A stretch of 64,000 nucleotides of DNA from Staphylotrichum longicolle (Eukaryota > Ascomycota > Sordariomycetes > Sordariales > Chaetomiaceae), in the NCBI GenBank assembly GCA_019096155.1, contig JAHCVI010000006.1, positions 124,001-188,000 on the forward strand, in the 5' to 3' direction. A program made the position numbers and the translations under genes. The notes below the pieces were generated by a model, which saw only the letters and a list, made by a program, of their open reading frames with translations, did no database searches and was not told the origin of the DNA. Below, piece after piece: positions 10,657 through 20,161 of this stretch (positions are counted from its first letter, which is position 1; the number at the start of each line of letters is the position of its first letter).

Positions 10657-12263
10657 TCACAACTTGAACAACCGCACCTCCTGGCCACCACCGTCCCTCA
10701 ACAGTTTCCGATTTCGATACCCGTATAGCATCCGCAGCCCTGCCGCCCCAGACGCCACGACGAGCAGCATCGCCGCGTTCACCCAGTGGCCGGTCGGGAA
10801 CCCCCGATCCCTCTCCTCAGCCTTGTAGATCCAGACTCCCGGTATCTGGCCCAGCCCAGCACCAAAACTGACATTGATGGCGATGGCCAGTCCCACAGAG
10901 GCCGTCGAGTAAACATTAGATGTGAGCCAGCCCAGGAGCGGCGGAATGCAGGCAAAGGCCCCGGCCGAGGCAACGATCAGACACCCGTAGCGGTGGAGGT
11001 AGGCATCTGGAGGCAGAAGGGCAGACGCCATGAAACCAGCGGCGCCGATCAGAGCGAAGACGGCGCTGTGCAGACCGCGAGCATTGAAACGGTCCGCCGA
11101 GTACGAGACGAGAATCTGCGTTACTGCGTGCCTTTCTGTCAGCTCATCCTGACAGCATCAGGGGTCGGAGGCAAACCCACCGTATGCCACCGCATAAGGA
11201 GGCACCGTCATCAACTGCGCCTGCAGATCCACATACTGCAGTCCCGCCACAATCGACGGCGAGAACAAAGACAACGAACTAAACGGCACCGAAACCCCAA
11301 AGTAAATCACATAATGCCCATACAGCCTCCAGTCCACCAACGTCCCCCTGGCATCCTTCCATGTCATGCTCCTGTCCCCTGCCTGACTCCCCTCCACCCG
11401 CAGCCTCTCCACCGCAACCTCCCTCTCCCGGCCCTTCAAAAACTCCTCCGGATAGTCCGGCAACAACCACCACACCAGCGCCGCGGAGAGGCACGACGGC
11501 GCGCCCTCGAGCAAGAACAACCACCGCCACGCCTCCAGGCCCCCGACCCCGTTCATGTGCCCGATCCCGTACGCAATCGCCCCGCCAAACGCCCCCGCCA
11601 GCGTCGCGCTCGCGAGGATAAACGCCACCCGCACGCTCCGCTCGTCCGACTTGTACCAGAACGTCAGGTAGTACACCAACCCCGGGAACAGACCCGCCTC
11701 GGCCATGCCCAGCAGGAACCGCACCGCCGCGGTGGCCGCGAAGCTGTGCACCCCGCCCAGGCCCATGGTGATGGCGCCCCACGAGAACATGAGGAAGGCC
11801 AGCCACCGCGACGGGCGGAGCTTTTTGAGGAGGATGTTGGAGGGGACTTCGAACAAGGCGTAGGCGACGAGAAAGACCATGAGGGCGATGTTGAACTGGT
11901 ACGGGGTCGCGCGGATGGCCGTCTGCATGTCGTTGTGCGTGGACGAGTTGAGGATGCGCGCGTTGCCGATGTTGGAGCGGTCGAGGTAGCAGAGGAAGTA
12001 GATGAAAGCGGACAGGGGCAGGATTGTGAGGTCCTGGTGGCGGAGCAGGAGGCGCTCTTCGGCGGGGGTGTAGGGGGCCGTGGGGAGGGCCTGCGGGTGG
12101 AGGAGCAGGTCAGGGATCAAGGCGGAGGAGGTGTGAATAAGGGGGTTATGGGGACAGGACGAACTTTGTTTGGGCTGAGGGTGGCGGGGTCGAGGTTGGG
12201 GAGGGTTTGCTGGTGGGCCTTTTCCGGGTCGGGGTCCGGTTCGGTGATGGATTCGGCGGCCAT
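10657..12263 (-). CDS. MFS transporter, Dal5/anion:cation symporter type
   Basis: Three exons (12165-12263, 11181-12090, 10657-11123) give 491 aa. The introns are 74 nt (GTTCGT..CGCAG) and 57 nt (GTGGGT..CGCAG). The family signature is clear: YLDRSNIGNARIL after helix 1, FEVPSNILLKKLRPSRWL, and RFLLGMAEAGLFPGLVYYLTFWY. Hydrophobic segments fit 12 helices, with a charged central loop (PEEFLKGREREVAVERLR). This group imports organic anions such as allantoate, nicotinate, pantothenate or related compounds at the plasma membrane. The substrate is not predictable from the sequence. No frame break is seen. Confidence 0.9.
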
Positions 12264-13216
12264 TGTGTTTGGCGTGCACGTCGGGTTGCGAATGTAGAGG
12301 TGAGAATTTGAGGAAAGTGCTATGAGAGAGCTGAAGGGTAGATGAAACCGTGGTGGAGTTTGATGGCAACGTGTTGAGAGTAAACCCTCGACACAGTGAT
12401 CTCAAGTAGTGTGGAAATTATCAACGTTAAGACGCCGTCTGATGTCCGAGCGAACGAACAGCTCAGACCGCTACGGATCGGCATGGGGCACGCGTTCTTA
12501 AACTCGCACCAGAGAGCTACAACGAGGCAACGTAGCACGGTACCCCTTGTGCACACTCCGCTTCCATCTGATTGATGGTTCACAATGATCGACCGCACCC
12601 GACTTAGACAGCCGAGTGCGGGGGCCGGAGACTCCCGTGCGCTCTGCGAGCTGCCATGTTTGCGTGACGTGGACCTGCCCGTTTCGGCTGCGCTGCAAGA
12701 GTGAAGATTAAGGTCTCATCCTGCGTCTAATATGATTTGGTAGGGGTGAGTGCCGAACAAGTGGGAAGGAGAGAAATAGGGATGGCGTTCTGCCCAATCG
12801 GAGTGGCTTTCGGCATCCTTCCATATTGCTGTGCCGCGTCAGGGTACGACAAGCTGCTCCGGGAGTTGCTGTTTGGTCCTTGGGTAAGGTTCCATTGGAG
12901 GTCCGCTCTTTGACACGAATAGTGGCCGACGGTTACATGAGGAGAACAGGATCACAATATTAAGAGAACCAACTCTGAATGAACTCCAGGTGCATCCATG
13001 AGCGTTGCAAGCGCAGCTCTGTGGATTCATCACCTCCACGCATCGCCGAGCCAGTGTCCGATTCTCTAAGGTCGTTCCACACAATTTGGAATGTGATTAT
13101 ATGTCCACTCGCAGCAGATTCAATGAGCCGAGACCCTCCAGTCAAAGCCTGGCGATATGGTTCCCAGCCGGAGCTCTTTCGTCAGACGACTCCATCACCA
13201 TCAAAGTCTGGGCGCC
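12264..13216. other. intergenic, transporter promoter side
   Basis: About 950 nt lie between the Dal5-type transporter start and the 3' end of the 302-aa protein gene. No convincing coding region or structured element was seen. Confidence 0.5.
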
Positions 13217-14125
13217 TCAAATGGGCACATGTCCAATTGGTTGTGAAGCCACTCCGCCTTCGTCATTCCCACCCCTAAAACGAAGGTCTGGCGTCACTAG
13301 TTGGCGCCATTCCTCCGAAGTGATTGTTGAGAAATCGAGGTTGGGCGTCTGCCGGATCGGAGGACCGAAATTGACCCCTGGCTCGAGGAGAAGGGGATCG
13401 TCCCTCGACCATGGCCGCGCAATCAGGTTGAAGATGGAATCGACCTTGATGCTCACGCTGGCCTGACATGAGCGGTTTGTCTGGACAACGATGGCGGCAT
13501 TAAGCTCCAAGGGAATGCCGTCCTCTTGTTTCTCGTCCTCACGCATCCAGATCTTGACGCAGTTGGGGCGCCGGTGCTTGCGGTTCCCCCAGTCATCGCT
13601 CTCCACCACGGCTGCGTACTGTCGACTGTAGGTGCCGCGTGGCCCAAACTCGATGGCCGGGCCGGCTTCGAACACACCTTGGACGCCAGCAGTGGCCGAT
13701 AGAGATGCGGTGTAATGCCAGTCGCGTTTCTCGACAGTCCCTCTGGACCGAAGATACTTGGGTCCGTACCGAACGACAACAGGATCGTCATCGGGGTTTC
13801 CGGGCGGTCGTGCCTGGAACTCGATGACGATATCAGCCTTGGAGAAGCGGAAGGTCGTGGCGTTTCCCTTTTGGAACTGAAACCGGAATGCGATCAAGCA
13901 GGCGTCCTGGCCGGCCCATGTCCCGTACTCTACTTTGGTCAGGCTGCCGATGATGCTGAGGCTCCCGAGGTCTTTTTGCGTGATTTTGACGCGGTTGAAA
14001 TCCTGGTCGTCCTTGTTTCGTATGCCAAGCTCCTGTGAGGATTCATCGACAACGAGAGGTGCATGTCGAGGGGCAAATGCCGAGGCGGCATCGACTTCCA
14101 GTTTGGTTTCGGTGTCGCCTGCCAT
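13217..14125 (-). CDS. unrecognised 302-aa protein divergent from the CHAT gene
   Basis: A single uninterrupted frame of 302 aa runs from the ATG at 14125. I do not recognise the family. It has no signal peptide and no membrane segment. The middle is rich in alternating hydrophobic/charged strands (for example CLIAFRFQFQ, ADIVIEFQAR, NAAIVVQT), which suggests a mostly beta fold. Some glycine/tryptophan patches (YGTWAGQD, RDWHYTASLSATAGVQG) stand out. It starts only 210 nt from the start of the TPR-CHAT gene on the opposite strand, so the two probably share a promoter region. That arrangement suggests a partner or substrate of the CHAT protein, which is an inference only. Confidence 0.75.
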   Translation of the reverse strand: MAGDTETKLEVDAASAFAPRHAPLVVDESSQELGIRNKDDQDFNRVKITQKDLGSLSIIGSLTKVEYGTWAGQDACLIAFRFQFQKGNATTFRFSKADIVIEFQARPPGNPDDDPVVVRYGPKYLRSRGTVEKRDWHYTASLSATAGVQGVFEAGPAIEFGPRGTYSRQYAAVVESDDWGNRKHRRPNCVKIWMREDEKQEDGIPLELNAAIVVQTNRSCQASVSIKVDSIFNLIARPWSRDDPLLLEPGVNFGPPIRQTPNLDFSTITSEEWRQLVTPDLRFRGGNDEGGVASQPIGHVPI

Positions 14126-14335
14126 GATGCGAGTCGGAGCCCAAGAGGTCAGTTCGATGCGCGTTGCAGTATGTAAGGTACCTTACGTTAGGCGTTCATG
14201 AATCGCCGATTTTGCAGGAGCTCATCGAATCGCAGCCTCGTCCCCCACGTGGGAGGCGCAGGCAGCAGCCCACGTGAACAGGAGGAGGGATCCCAATGAC
14301 ACCTGCCGTTTCGTGAAGAGCGACCTCGGAGGTCC
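14126..14335. promoter_or_regulatory. shared divergent promoter region
   Basis: A 210-nt stretch separates the start codons of the 302-aa gene (-) and the TPR-CHAT gene (+). Its size and position imply a bidirectional promoter. No specific binding site was identified. Confidence 0.45.
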
Positions 14336-17300
14336 ATGGCTCTCAACAAACAGTCTCGGTTCCAGGGTCACGCATGCTGTCTCGACATTGGCCAATGCAC
14401 ACCAGCGATGGAGGACCAGCAGGACGACCCGGCTGTTGCTTCGGCCATTTCACGCAGTCGACATCAGGCGCTCCACGGCGATTTTGACGGCGCCCTGGCC
14501 ACACTCGACGCGGCCTTGGAGTTTCAGGGGATTTTGGACGATGACAAGATCCAGGTTTACCGCGAGGCGGCTCGCGTGCTGATGCGCCGGGGGTTTCCAC
14601 TTCCAGCAAAGAACTGCCTCGACCAGGCCATCGCTATCCCCATCCCCGCATCTCGTCTCGCAGATGCTCAACGATCACGATTACCCCTCCTTGTGCACAG
14701 AGCCTATGTCTCCATTGTGGGATGTGGTGACGAGGCCGATGAGCAGTCTATCTTGGCTGATGCTCAGCAGTATGTGGACGCTCAGCTTAACGTCGGCAAG
14801 ACCGGCGAAATCGACGAACTCAGATACGACGAGAGTTGCCTGGAGATGTACGACTTCTTGACGAAGATCGCCATGATCGGCCAGCTTCTGCATGGGCGGA
14901 GAGGCTCCGACATTGAAAGACTTTCCGCTGCCACGTTTGGTGTGTTGATGCGTCATCTCGAAGTCCAGAGGCGATACCACGGCATTCACATCATCATGGC
15001 TTCCTTTCTGGCCTGCACCAAGCCCGATCAGGCCATCCAGAGACTGGAATCAATCCTCGCCGCTGATGGGATCCCCGCCGTGTTTCGTGGTTTTTGGTCC
15101 ATCGAGCTTGCAAAGCAACTTGCCAAAGTGTCACGGGTCGAAGACATGGCCTCCCGATTAGGAGAAGCCGATCAGTGTTTCGAGTCCTGTTCCCACCGCT
15201 GGGGACGCTTGGAAGTCCAACTGCTGAGGCTTCAGCATGGGCTGATGAGTTCTCCCAACGCCTTGGCGGTCTTGGTGGACCTGATGGGCAAACATCTCCA
15301 AGCCAACTTTCCATACGGTGTACTGCAAACGGCGCTCGAGGTCCTCACCATCGCCTTCGCCAAAGGCGACTTTTCTACCTACTTCAAAGTTCAAGAAGTC
15401 CTTCACAACGTGTGCACGGCAGCAGGACTGACCAAAGAGAGGATTCTTCGCGAGATCCAGTTGCTCGCCGTTCTCAACGCCGGCACAAACGATGCGGGCA
15501 AGGTGCTCGAGCTGGGCCGGAAGCTGTATCGGGAATGCGTCCACAAAAGGTACTGGACCCCAGCCTATCTAGCAGGTCGCATTCTGTGTCTGGCCCATCT
15601 CCAACTCGCCGATTTGGACGAGTCACAACGTTTGGCTCTTGAGCTCCATGCAATGTCATCTCGCGAAGCTCTCAAGTGTGAATCACAGGCAGAATATCAC
15701 CTCGCGCATGTTCGAAGCATGGTCGCTAGGTCTGAAGGAGGCCCGTCGATGCACGATAAGCTTGGGGACATTGCCGGGTGGCTGCTTACAACCATTCCAA
15801 ACGACTACGACCAGCTCCGAGGCGACACAGAAGAGATTGAGGTAGGAGCTGATAAGCTGTGTCTCGTGGCCTCTCTCAGCCTTGAATTGTCGAGGAAGAA
15901 CGCCCAAAACAGCCAATGGTTTATGACGAGGGCAGAGAGGTCGATTGCGAGAGCACGACTCCTCGCGGACAGCTTACCAGAGGACGACTCCTTGCGGATC
16001 AACGCCAACTGCGACGATTTGCTCGTCATCCAGCTTCTTCACGATGGGAGGAAAGAACTCGATGACAGCAAAGAAGCAGAGGCCATTCGGGTCTGTGACG
16101 GGCTGATTTCGCGGTACGATGTCCGTGGCCCCAAATTCACTAAGGCAATCAAGTACCAGATGAGGGCCAACTGTAACCTGCAGAGGTTTCAGAAAGAGAC
16201 AGACCTGCAGAGGTTTCAGAAAGAGAGAGACCTACAGAAGGAAGTCTCTTATCTGAGGCTCGTGGAGCAAGATATCCTGCAGGCCGAGACCATATTCGAG
16301 TCAATCCGTTCCTGCCAACAGATCATGATCGCTCGCCACTCCAGAAGCAGGCTGTACATGATGGCCAGAAAACTCTTCCAGGGCCTCGTGTCCGACGAGG
16401 GTATCCTGGCCATCCTCAACGGTCTGGAATCGGCATGCGACATGCTCAGGCGGGAGCTCTCTGCACTCGGCAGCCTCGAGGCCTTGCGCCAGAAGCAGAA
16501 ATTCGTCGCCGTCAGCCAGGTATGCGACCTCTACCAATGGGCCATCGGCTTCAGTTTCGAATGCCAGAAGGCCGAGGCGACGTGGTGGTGGAGCCAGAAG
16601 CGGAAGGCGAGAAGCCTGAGCGACGTCCTCGGCATTGGCGTCATGGTGCCCGCAGCCATCCGCAAGAAGATTGCAGACGACAAGACTGCGAGTGAGCTGT
16701 ACGAGAGGCTCGCATCGCTTCAGACTGCTCTCGGCACGGCGGACGAGACGGACAAGGTGTACATCAGGCAGAACCTTGAGGAAGTCGAGGATGAAATGCG
16801 TCGGCATCCCGCGTTCGAGGAGTTTGTCCTCCTGAGAGACGGCGCAATCCGGGGAATAGGAGATCTCAAGTCCCTAGCAGAAGCACCCGAAGCCATCTTG
16901 ACCGGGGGGCGAGGCATATTTTTCGTGGACTGGGTTATCCACAACGACCTGATTTTTGTCTTGACGGCAGACTGCTCACGTCCTGTAGAGTCTTGCAGAC
17001 TGAGCGTGCTGCCTTTTGGCAGGTCCTACATTGACGAGTGGATTCGGAATCACTGGCAGACTGCCGACGGGCGGAGGGAATGCCTTCGGCGCGACAACAT
17101 CAGGGATCCTTCCAAGCCGTTGCGTCGTCTCGACCCCTTGATCGCGCCGGTTGTCGACGCCACCAAGCCCGGTGATATGTTGATATTGTCCCCTTCTGGG
17201 GTCCTATCAGCCCTGCCCTTGCACGCCTTGAATGTAAACAACGGCAGCGGTAACGGCAACGGCAACGGCAACATGCATCTCATCGAGCGGAACCCTGTCG

Positions 17301-18244
17301 TATACGCCCCGAGCGCTTCCATCTCGCAGATTTGCCTTGCAAGGAGCAAAGAAATCACACAGCGGGACACTCAGCCTTTGGTTTTCTTTGGCATTCTAGA
17401 TGACGCGGAGCGTGAGGCTCGGATGGTGTACGAGCAGATGGAGCAATTGGCGACACAGGATGCGAACGGCCGCGCATTTTGTGGAAACCGAGCCACCAAG
17501 GAGACTTTTGTCGAGGCTACGCGGGGGGCCAAGCTGGTCCACTATCACGGGCATTGTAGATTCGCCGTTGACAATCCGTTGAAGCAATGCCTTGTGCTGG
17601 CCTCGGAAGCTTCTTCCAGCCCGGCAGGCATGCCGCCCCAAGCCCCAAGTGATGGCGGCTGCGGAGGGACGCCGAGCCTTGCCAGCTCTACCTCGGGAGA
17701 GGGCCAAAGCGACGGCGTTGGAATCACTCCTTTGGGAGTCAGCAGAGGTTTGGGCGGTCCAGCCCAGATAAGCCCCCAGTTGGAAGATTTGTTGACGCCA
17801 TCCTCCATCTCAGAACCAGGAAGTGGCCGGGAAGTCCTCCTGTCGCTTCAGGAGGAGAACACTCCTGGCGACAACCTCTTGATGGTCCCCGAGGTGTTCA
17901 ACCTAGGGCTCACAGCCCCACTGGTGGTCCTTGTGGGGTGTGATTCGGCCTCGCAGGCTGTGTCAACCGGAGATGAATACTTGGGCCTCATCAGCGGCCT
18001 CCTCTGCGCCGGCGCCACGTCCGTAATTGGTGCCTCATGGCCGATCCCCAGCGCTGCTGGCAGGGCTTTCTCGGACGCTCTGTACGAGCACCTGAAGCCC
18101 TCGGCTGGGAGCGCGGACGGTCTGGTTGATCTAGCTGTGGCGCTTCAGGAGGCGGCACTGAGCATCATGGACGATTCGGATACCTCGGCGCCGTACTATT
18201 GGGCGGGATTCTGCCTGTATGGATCTTGGGTGTTTAGGAAGTGA
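14336..18244 (+). CDS. TPR-CHAT (caspase-like) protein
   Basis: A single exon encodes 1302 aa. The start is the ATG at 14336; an in-frame ATG at 14408 is the alternative. Residues about 40-800 are alpha-helical with tetratricopeptide-like spacing (for example QALHGDFDGALATLDAALEF), followed by a CHAT domain (about 870-1302). The caspase/separase-type dyad is present: His1073 in LVHYHGHC and Cys1202 in VVLVGCDSAS. The C-terminal GATSVIGASWP and WAGFCLYGSW motifs are typical of CHAT. By family it is a cytosolic cysteine protease, with TPRs sensing or binding a partner. TPR-CHAT proteins are linked to regulated cell death and immunity in bacteria (Craspase) and are common in fungi. A 27-nt tandem repeat lies inside a charged helix (16177-16240). 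No break is seen. Confidence 0.9.
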   Translation: MALNKQSRFQGHACCLDIGQCTPAMEDQQDDPAVASAISRSRHQALHGDFDGALATLDAALEFQGILDDDKIQVYREAARVLMRRGFPLPAKNCLDQAIAIPIPASRLADAQRSRLPLLVHRAYVSIVGCGDEADEQSILADAQQYVDAQLNVGKTGEIDELRYDESCLEMYDFLTKIAMIGQLLHGRRGSDIERLSAATFGVLMRHLEVQRRYHGIHIIMASFLACTKPDQAIQRLESILAADGIPAVFRGFWSIELAKQLAKVSRVEDMASRLGEADQCFESCSHRWGRLEVQLLRLQHGLMSSPNALAVLVDLMGKHLQANFPYGVLQTALEVLTIAFAKGDFSTYFKVQEVLHNVCTAAGLTKERILREIQLLAVLNAGTNDAGKVLELGRKLYRECVHKRYWTPAYLAGRILCLAHLQLADLDESQRLALELHAMSSREALKCESQAEYHLAHVRSMVARSEGGPSMHDKLGDIAGWLLTTIPNDYDQLRGDTEEIEVGADKLCLVASLSLELSRKNAQNSQWFMTRAERSIARARLLADSLPEDDSLRINANCDDLLVIQLLHDGRKELDDSKEAEAIRVCDGLISRYDVRGPKFTKAIKYQMRANCNLQRFQKETDLQRFQKERDLQKEVSYLRLVEQDILQAETIFESIRSCQQIMIARHSRSRLYMMARKLFQGLVSDEGILAILNGLESACDMLRRELSALGSLEALRQKQKFVAVSQVCDLYQWAIGFSFECQKAEATWWWSQKRKARSLSDVLGIGVMVPAAIRKKIADDKTASELYERLASLQTALGTADETDKVYIRQNLEEVEDEMRRHPAFEEFVLLRDGAIRGIGDLKSLAEAPEAILTGGRGIFFVDWVIHNDLIFVLTADCSRPVESCRLSVLPFGRSYIDEWIRNHWQTADGRRECLRRDNIRDPSKPLRRLDPLIAPVVDATKPGDMLILSPSGVLSALPLHALNVNNGSGNGNGNGNMHLIERNPVVYAPSASISQICLARSKEITQRDTQPLVFFGILDDAEREARMVYEQMEQLATQDANGRAFCGNRATKETFVEATRGAKLVHYHGHCRFAVDNPLKQCLVLASEASSSPAGMPPQAPSDGGCGGTPSLASSTSGEGQSDGVGITPLGVSRGLGGPAQISPQLEDLLTPSSISEPGSGREVLLSLQEENTPGDNLLMVPEVFNLGLTAPLVVLVGCDSASQAVSTGDEYLGLISGLLCAGATSVIGASWPIPSAAGRAFSDALYEHLKPSAGSADGLVDLAVALQEAALSIMDDSDTSAPYYWAGFCLYGSWVFRK
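16177..16240 (+). repeat. 27-nt tandem repeat in the TPR-CHAT gene
   Basis: Two near-identical 27-nt units (16177-16203, 16204-16230) and the start of a third encode LQRFQKETD / LQRFQKERD / LQKE within a charged helix. The unit is a multiple of three, so copy-number change would keep the frame. Confidence 0.85.
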
Positions 18245-18812
18245 GCCACTGAGACTGGTACTTAGTGCTTGTGCCTAGAAGAGTGGCACTTGGCATATTT
18301 CCTGGTATTCTCGTACGATCCCGGAGCCTTCCTCTCTCTCCCTGGGCAGTCCGGTCCAAAGAGGGTCAGGCAATCTCTCGTGGAACCCAACCGTCAAACT
18401 CCTCAGCGAGCCCTGCCGACTAGGTAGTAGTGGAGAGTTCTCCAGTGCAAGCGCAACGGAAAACCGACTTCTAAGTGCAGAAGTGAAGAGTTGAGCATGT
18501 TCTGTGGGTTGGTTCTTCCGGCTTCTCCTGATCGTCCGAATGCTGCGTCTCCCACTACATGTGGATTTTCAACAGCCTTATACTCCTGGAGGGGAAATCG
18601 CCGGCGTCGATGAAGTCCAGCTTAGACGCCCTAAAATACCCCCTGGCGCGTTAGAATAAATACTGTTAGGTTGGGACCTTAGGCAATGAGCCGTGGCCCC
18701 ACGTCCCGGCCGATCGGCCTGCAGTGGAACTTGAACACTTTTAAATTCCTCGGTTTTCAAAATATCTCCTCTTGGCGGCGCCCCTCAACTTCTTCTCCGT
18801 CATCATCTGACC
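18245..18812. other. intergenic
   Basis: This is the 3' flank of the CHAT gene and the upstream region of the 249-aa gene. I see no recognisable gene in it. Confidence 0.5.
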
Positions 18813-19562
18813 GTGATGCCGGCCCTCTGCTGGCCAACCCGCCTTCCTGGCCACGCGCCCTTCCGAGGTTCCTTCCAGCCTATACCGACTCTTCGCAGAA
18901 CGCCATTTTCCTTTCCGCATTCGCCCCTATCCCGTTCTCAGTCGCGCTTCATACTCGTTGCGCCCTATATCCAGCGTATCCACAACGACCTTGAGTATTA
19001 TAAAGACGACAGATGGGGCTGGGTCTTTTACCGGACTACCTATAAGGATGACTTGGCATGGGATACGTTCAAGCGCTATATCAACACGTGGTCCCGGAAG
19101 TCGTTACCGAGGCGTGGCGCGTCTCCTGCCGTCTTAAGCGCCTTAGAGTGGACCTTCGTCTCAAACCAGGCTGCGCTCGACGGTGTATCGCGGGAGCAGC
19201 TCCGGCATCGCTTCCGCGAATGGCGGAAGATCGCTATGCGGGCCGAAAATCCAAGACGAGACCCGGCTACTCTGATTCGGAGCATCGACATACCCCAACG
19301 CTACCTTTACTTCATCCAGGTCGACGAAGACTCGCTTAGGAGCGTGATCGAGAGCGGCGGAGAATTTCTGGACTCGGGCTGGGTTCATTTCGTACGCTGT
19401 GATGACGAGCTTGACGGTGAACTGGCTGCAGGGCAGGAAGACGAGGGATGGATGATGATATCAGCGAATATGGTTGGTGCCGAGTTCTACGATGGTATCG
19501 GGACGACGATCGAGTGCTGGGACGCGTTTTATGAGCCGCCTCCTGATGTGGTGAATTGGTGA
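18813..19562 (+). CDS. unrecognised 249-aa protein
   Basis: An open frame of 249 aa ends with TGA at 19562. The part from about residue 58 on (DLEYYKDDRWGWVFYRTTYKD ... AWDTFKRYI) looks like genuine protein and recalls a group of uncharacterised fungal proteins that share a W-G-W-V-x-Y-R motif. I know no function for them. The first about 55 residues are proline-rich and may be leader sequence wrongly included, but no later ATG is available, so the start is uncertain. The C-terminal half is acidic (DDELDGELAAGQEDEG). No signal peptide or membrane segment is evident. It sits between the TPR-CHAT and dynamin-like genes on the same strand. Confidence 0.65.
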   Translation: MMPALCWPTRLPGHAPFRGSFQPIPTLRRTPFSFPHSPLSRSQSRFILVAPYIQRIHNDLEYYKDDRWGWVFYRTTYKDDLAWDTFKRYINTWSRKSLPRRGASPAVLSALEWTFVSNQAALDGVSREQLRHRFREWRKIAMRAENPRRDPATLIRSIDIPQRYLYFIQVDEDSLRSVIESGGEFLDSGWVHFVRCDDELDGELAAGQEDEGWMMISANMVGAEFYDGIGTTIECWDAFYEPPPDVVNW

Positions 19563-20161
19563 TGCCGACCCATCCAGACTTGGATTGCTGTAGAGTCTGC
19601 CATTGTGTTTGGAAGATTTTTGTGCTGGAAGATGACTTCATAGAGACCCTCGTCTAATGCTTAATACATGTAACGTCTTAAGTTCCAAGCTCCATGCGAT
19701 TCCGCGATCCTCTCCGGCAAAGCTGTGAATGCGGTGGCCCAAATTTGGGGCCTTGCCGGGGCAAACCCACGCCGCCCGGTCCCACCAAAGGGTCCTCGCT
19801 GTCTCGATCCGGGATCCATGGTTTGTTAACGACTTGTCTTCACTTGAGACGCTGTGAGGAGAGAGTTGCTGCAGGGCCTCGGCCAACCCAGGTTATAATT
19901 GTGACTCTCTACCGCCTTGGAGCCAAAACCCGGATCACCAACTCCTGCCGGACTTTCGACGAGGAAAGAGAAACAAGAGAAACAAGAGAAACAAGCGAAA
20001 CAAGAGAAACAAGGGAAACAAGGGAAAACCACCGTATTTCTCACAGTGCGGGTTGTTGATTTGCTCCCAGGGTCCTTCCAAAACATCGAGGCCATACCCA
20101 ATTTCCATGTTCTCCCACCTTTGCACTGTCAATCAGCACTGCAATCTTTTAAGTTGCAGTC
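19563..20161. other. intergenic with minisatellite
   Basis: This is the upstream region of the dynamin-like gene. It contains the 9-nt repeat at 19968-20030 and no recognised gene. Confidence 0.5.
19968..20030 (+). repeat. 9-nt minisatellite (GAGAAACAA)n
   Basis: About seven tandem copies of GAGAAACAA with small variants (GCGAAACAA, GGGAAACAA). They lie about 130-195 nt upstream of the proposed start of the dynamin-like gene, on a purine-only strand apart from the C of each unit. Confidence 0.9.

Noticed and set aside
10786..12297. 503-codon plus-strand open frame
   Set aside because: It is antisense to the Dal5-type transporter exons and introns, has extreme Arg/His/Pro content and no family features.
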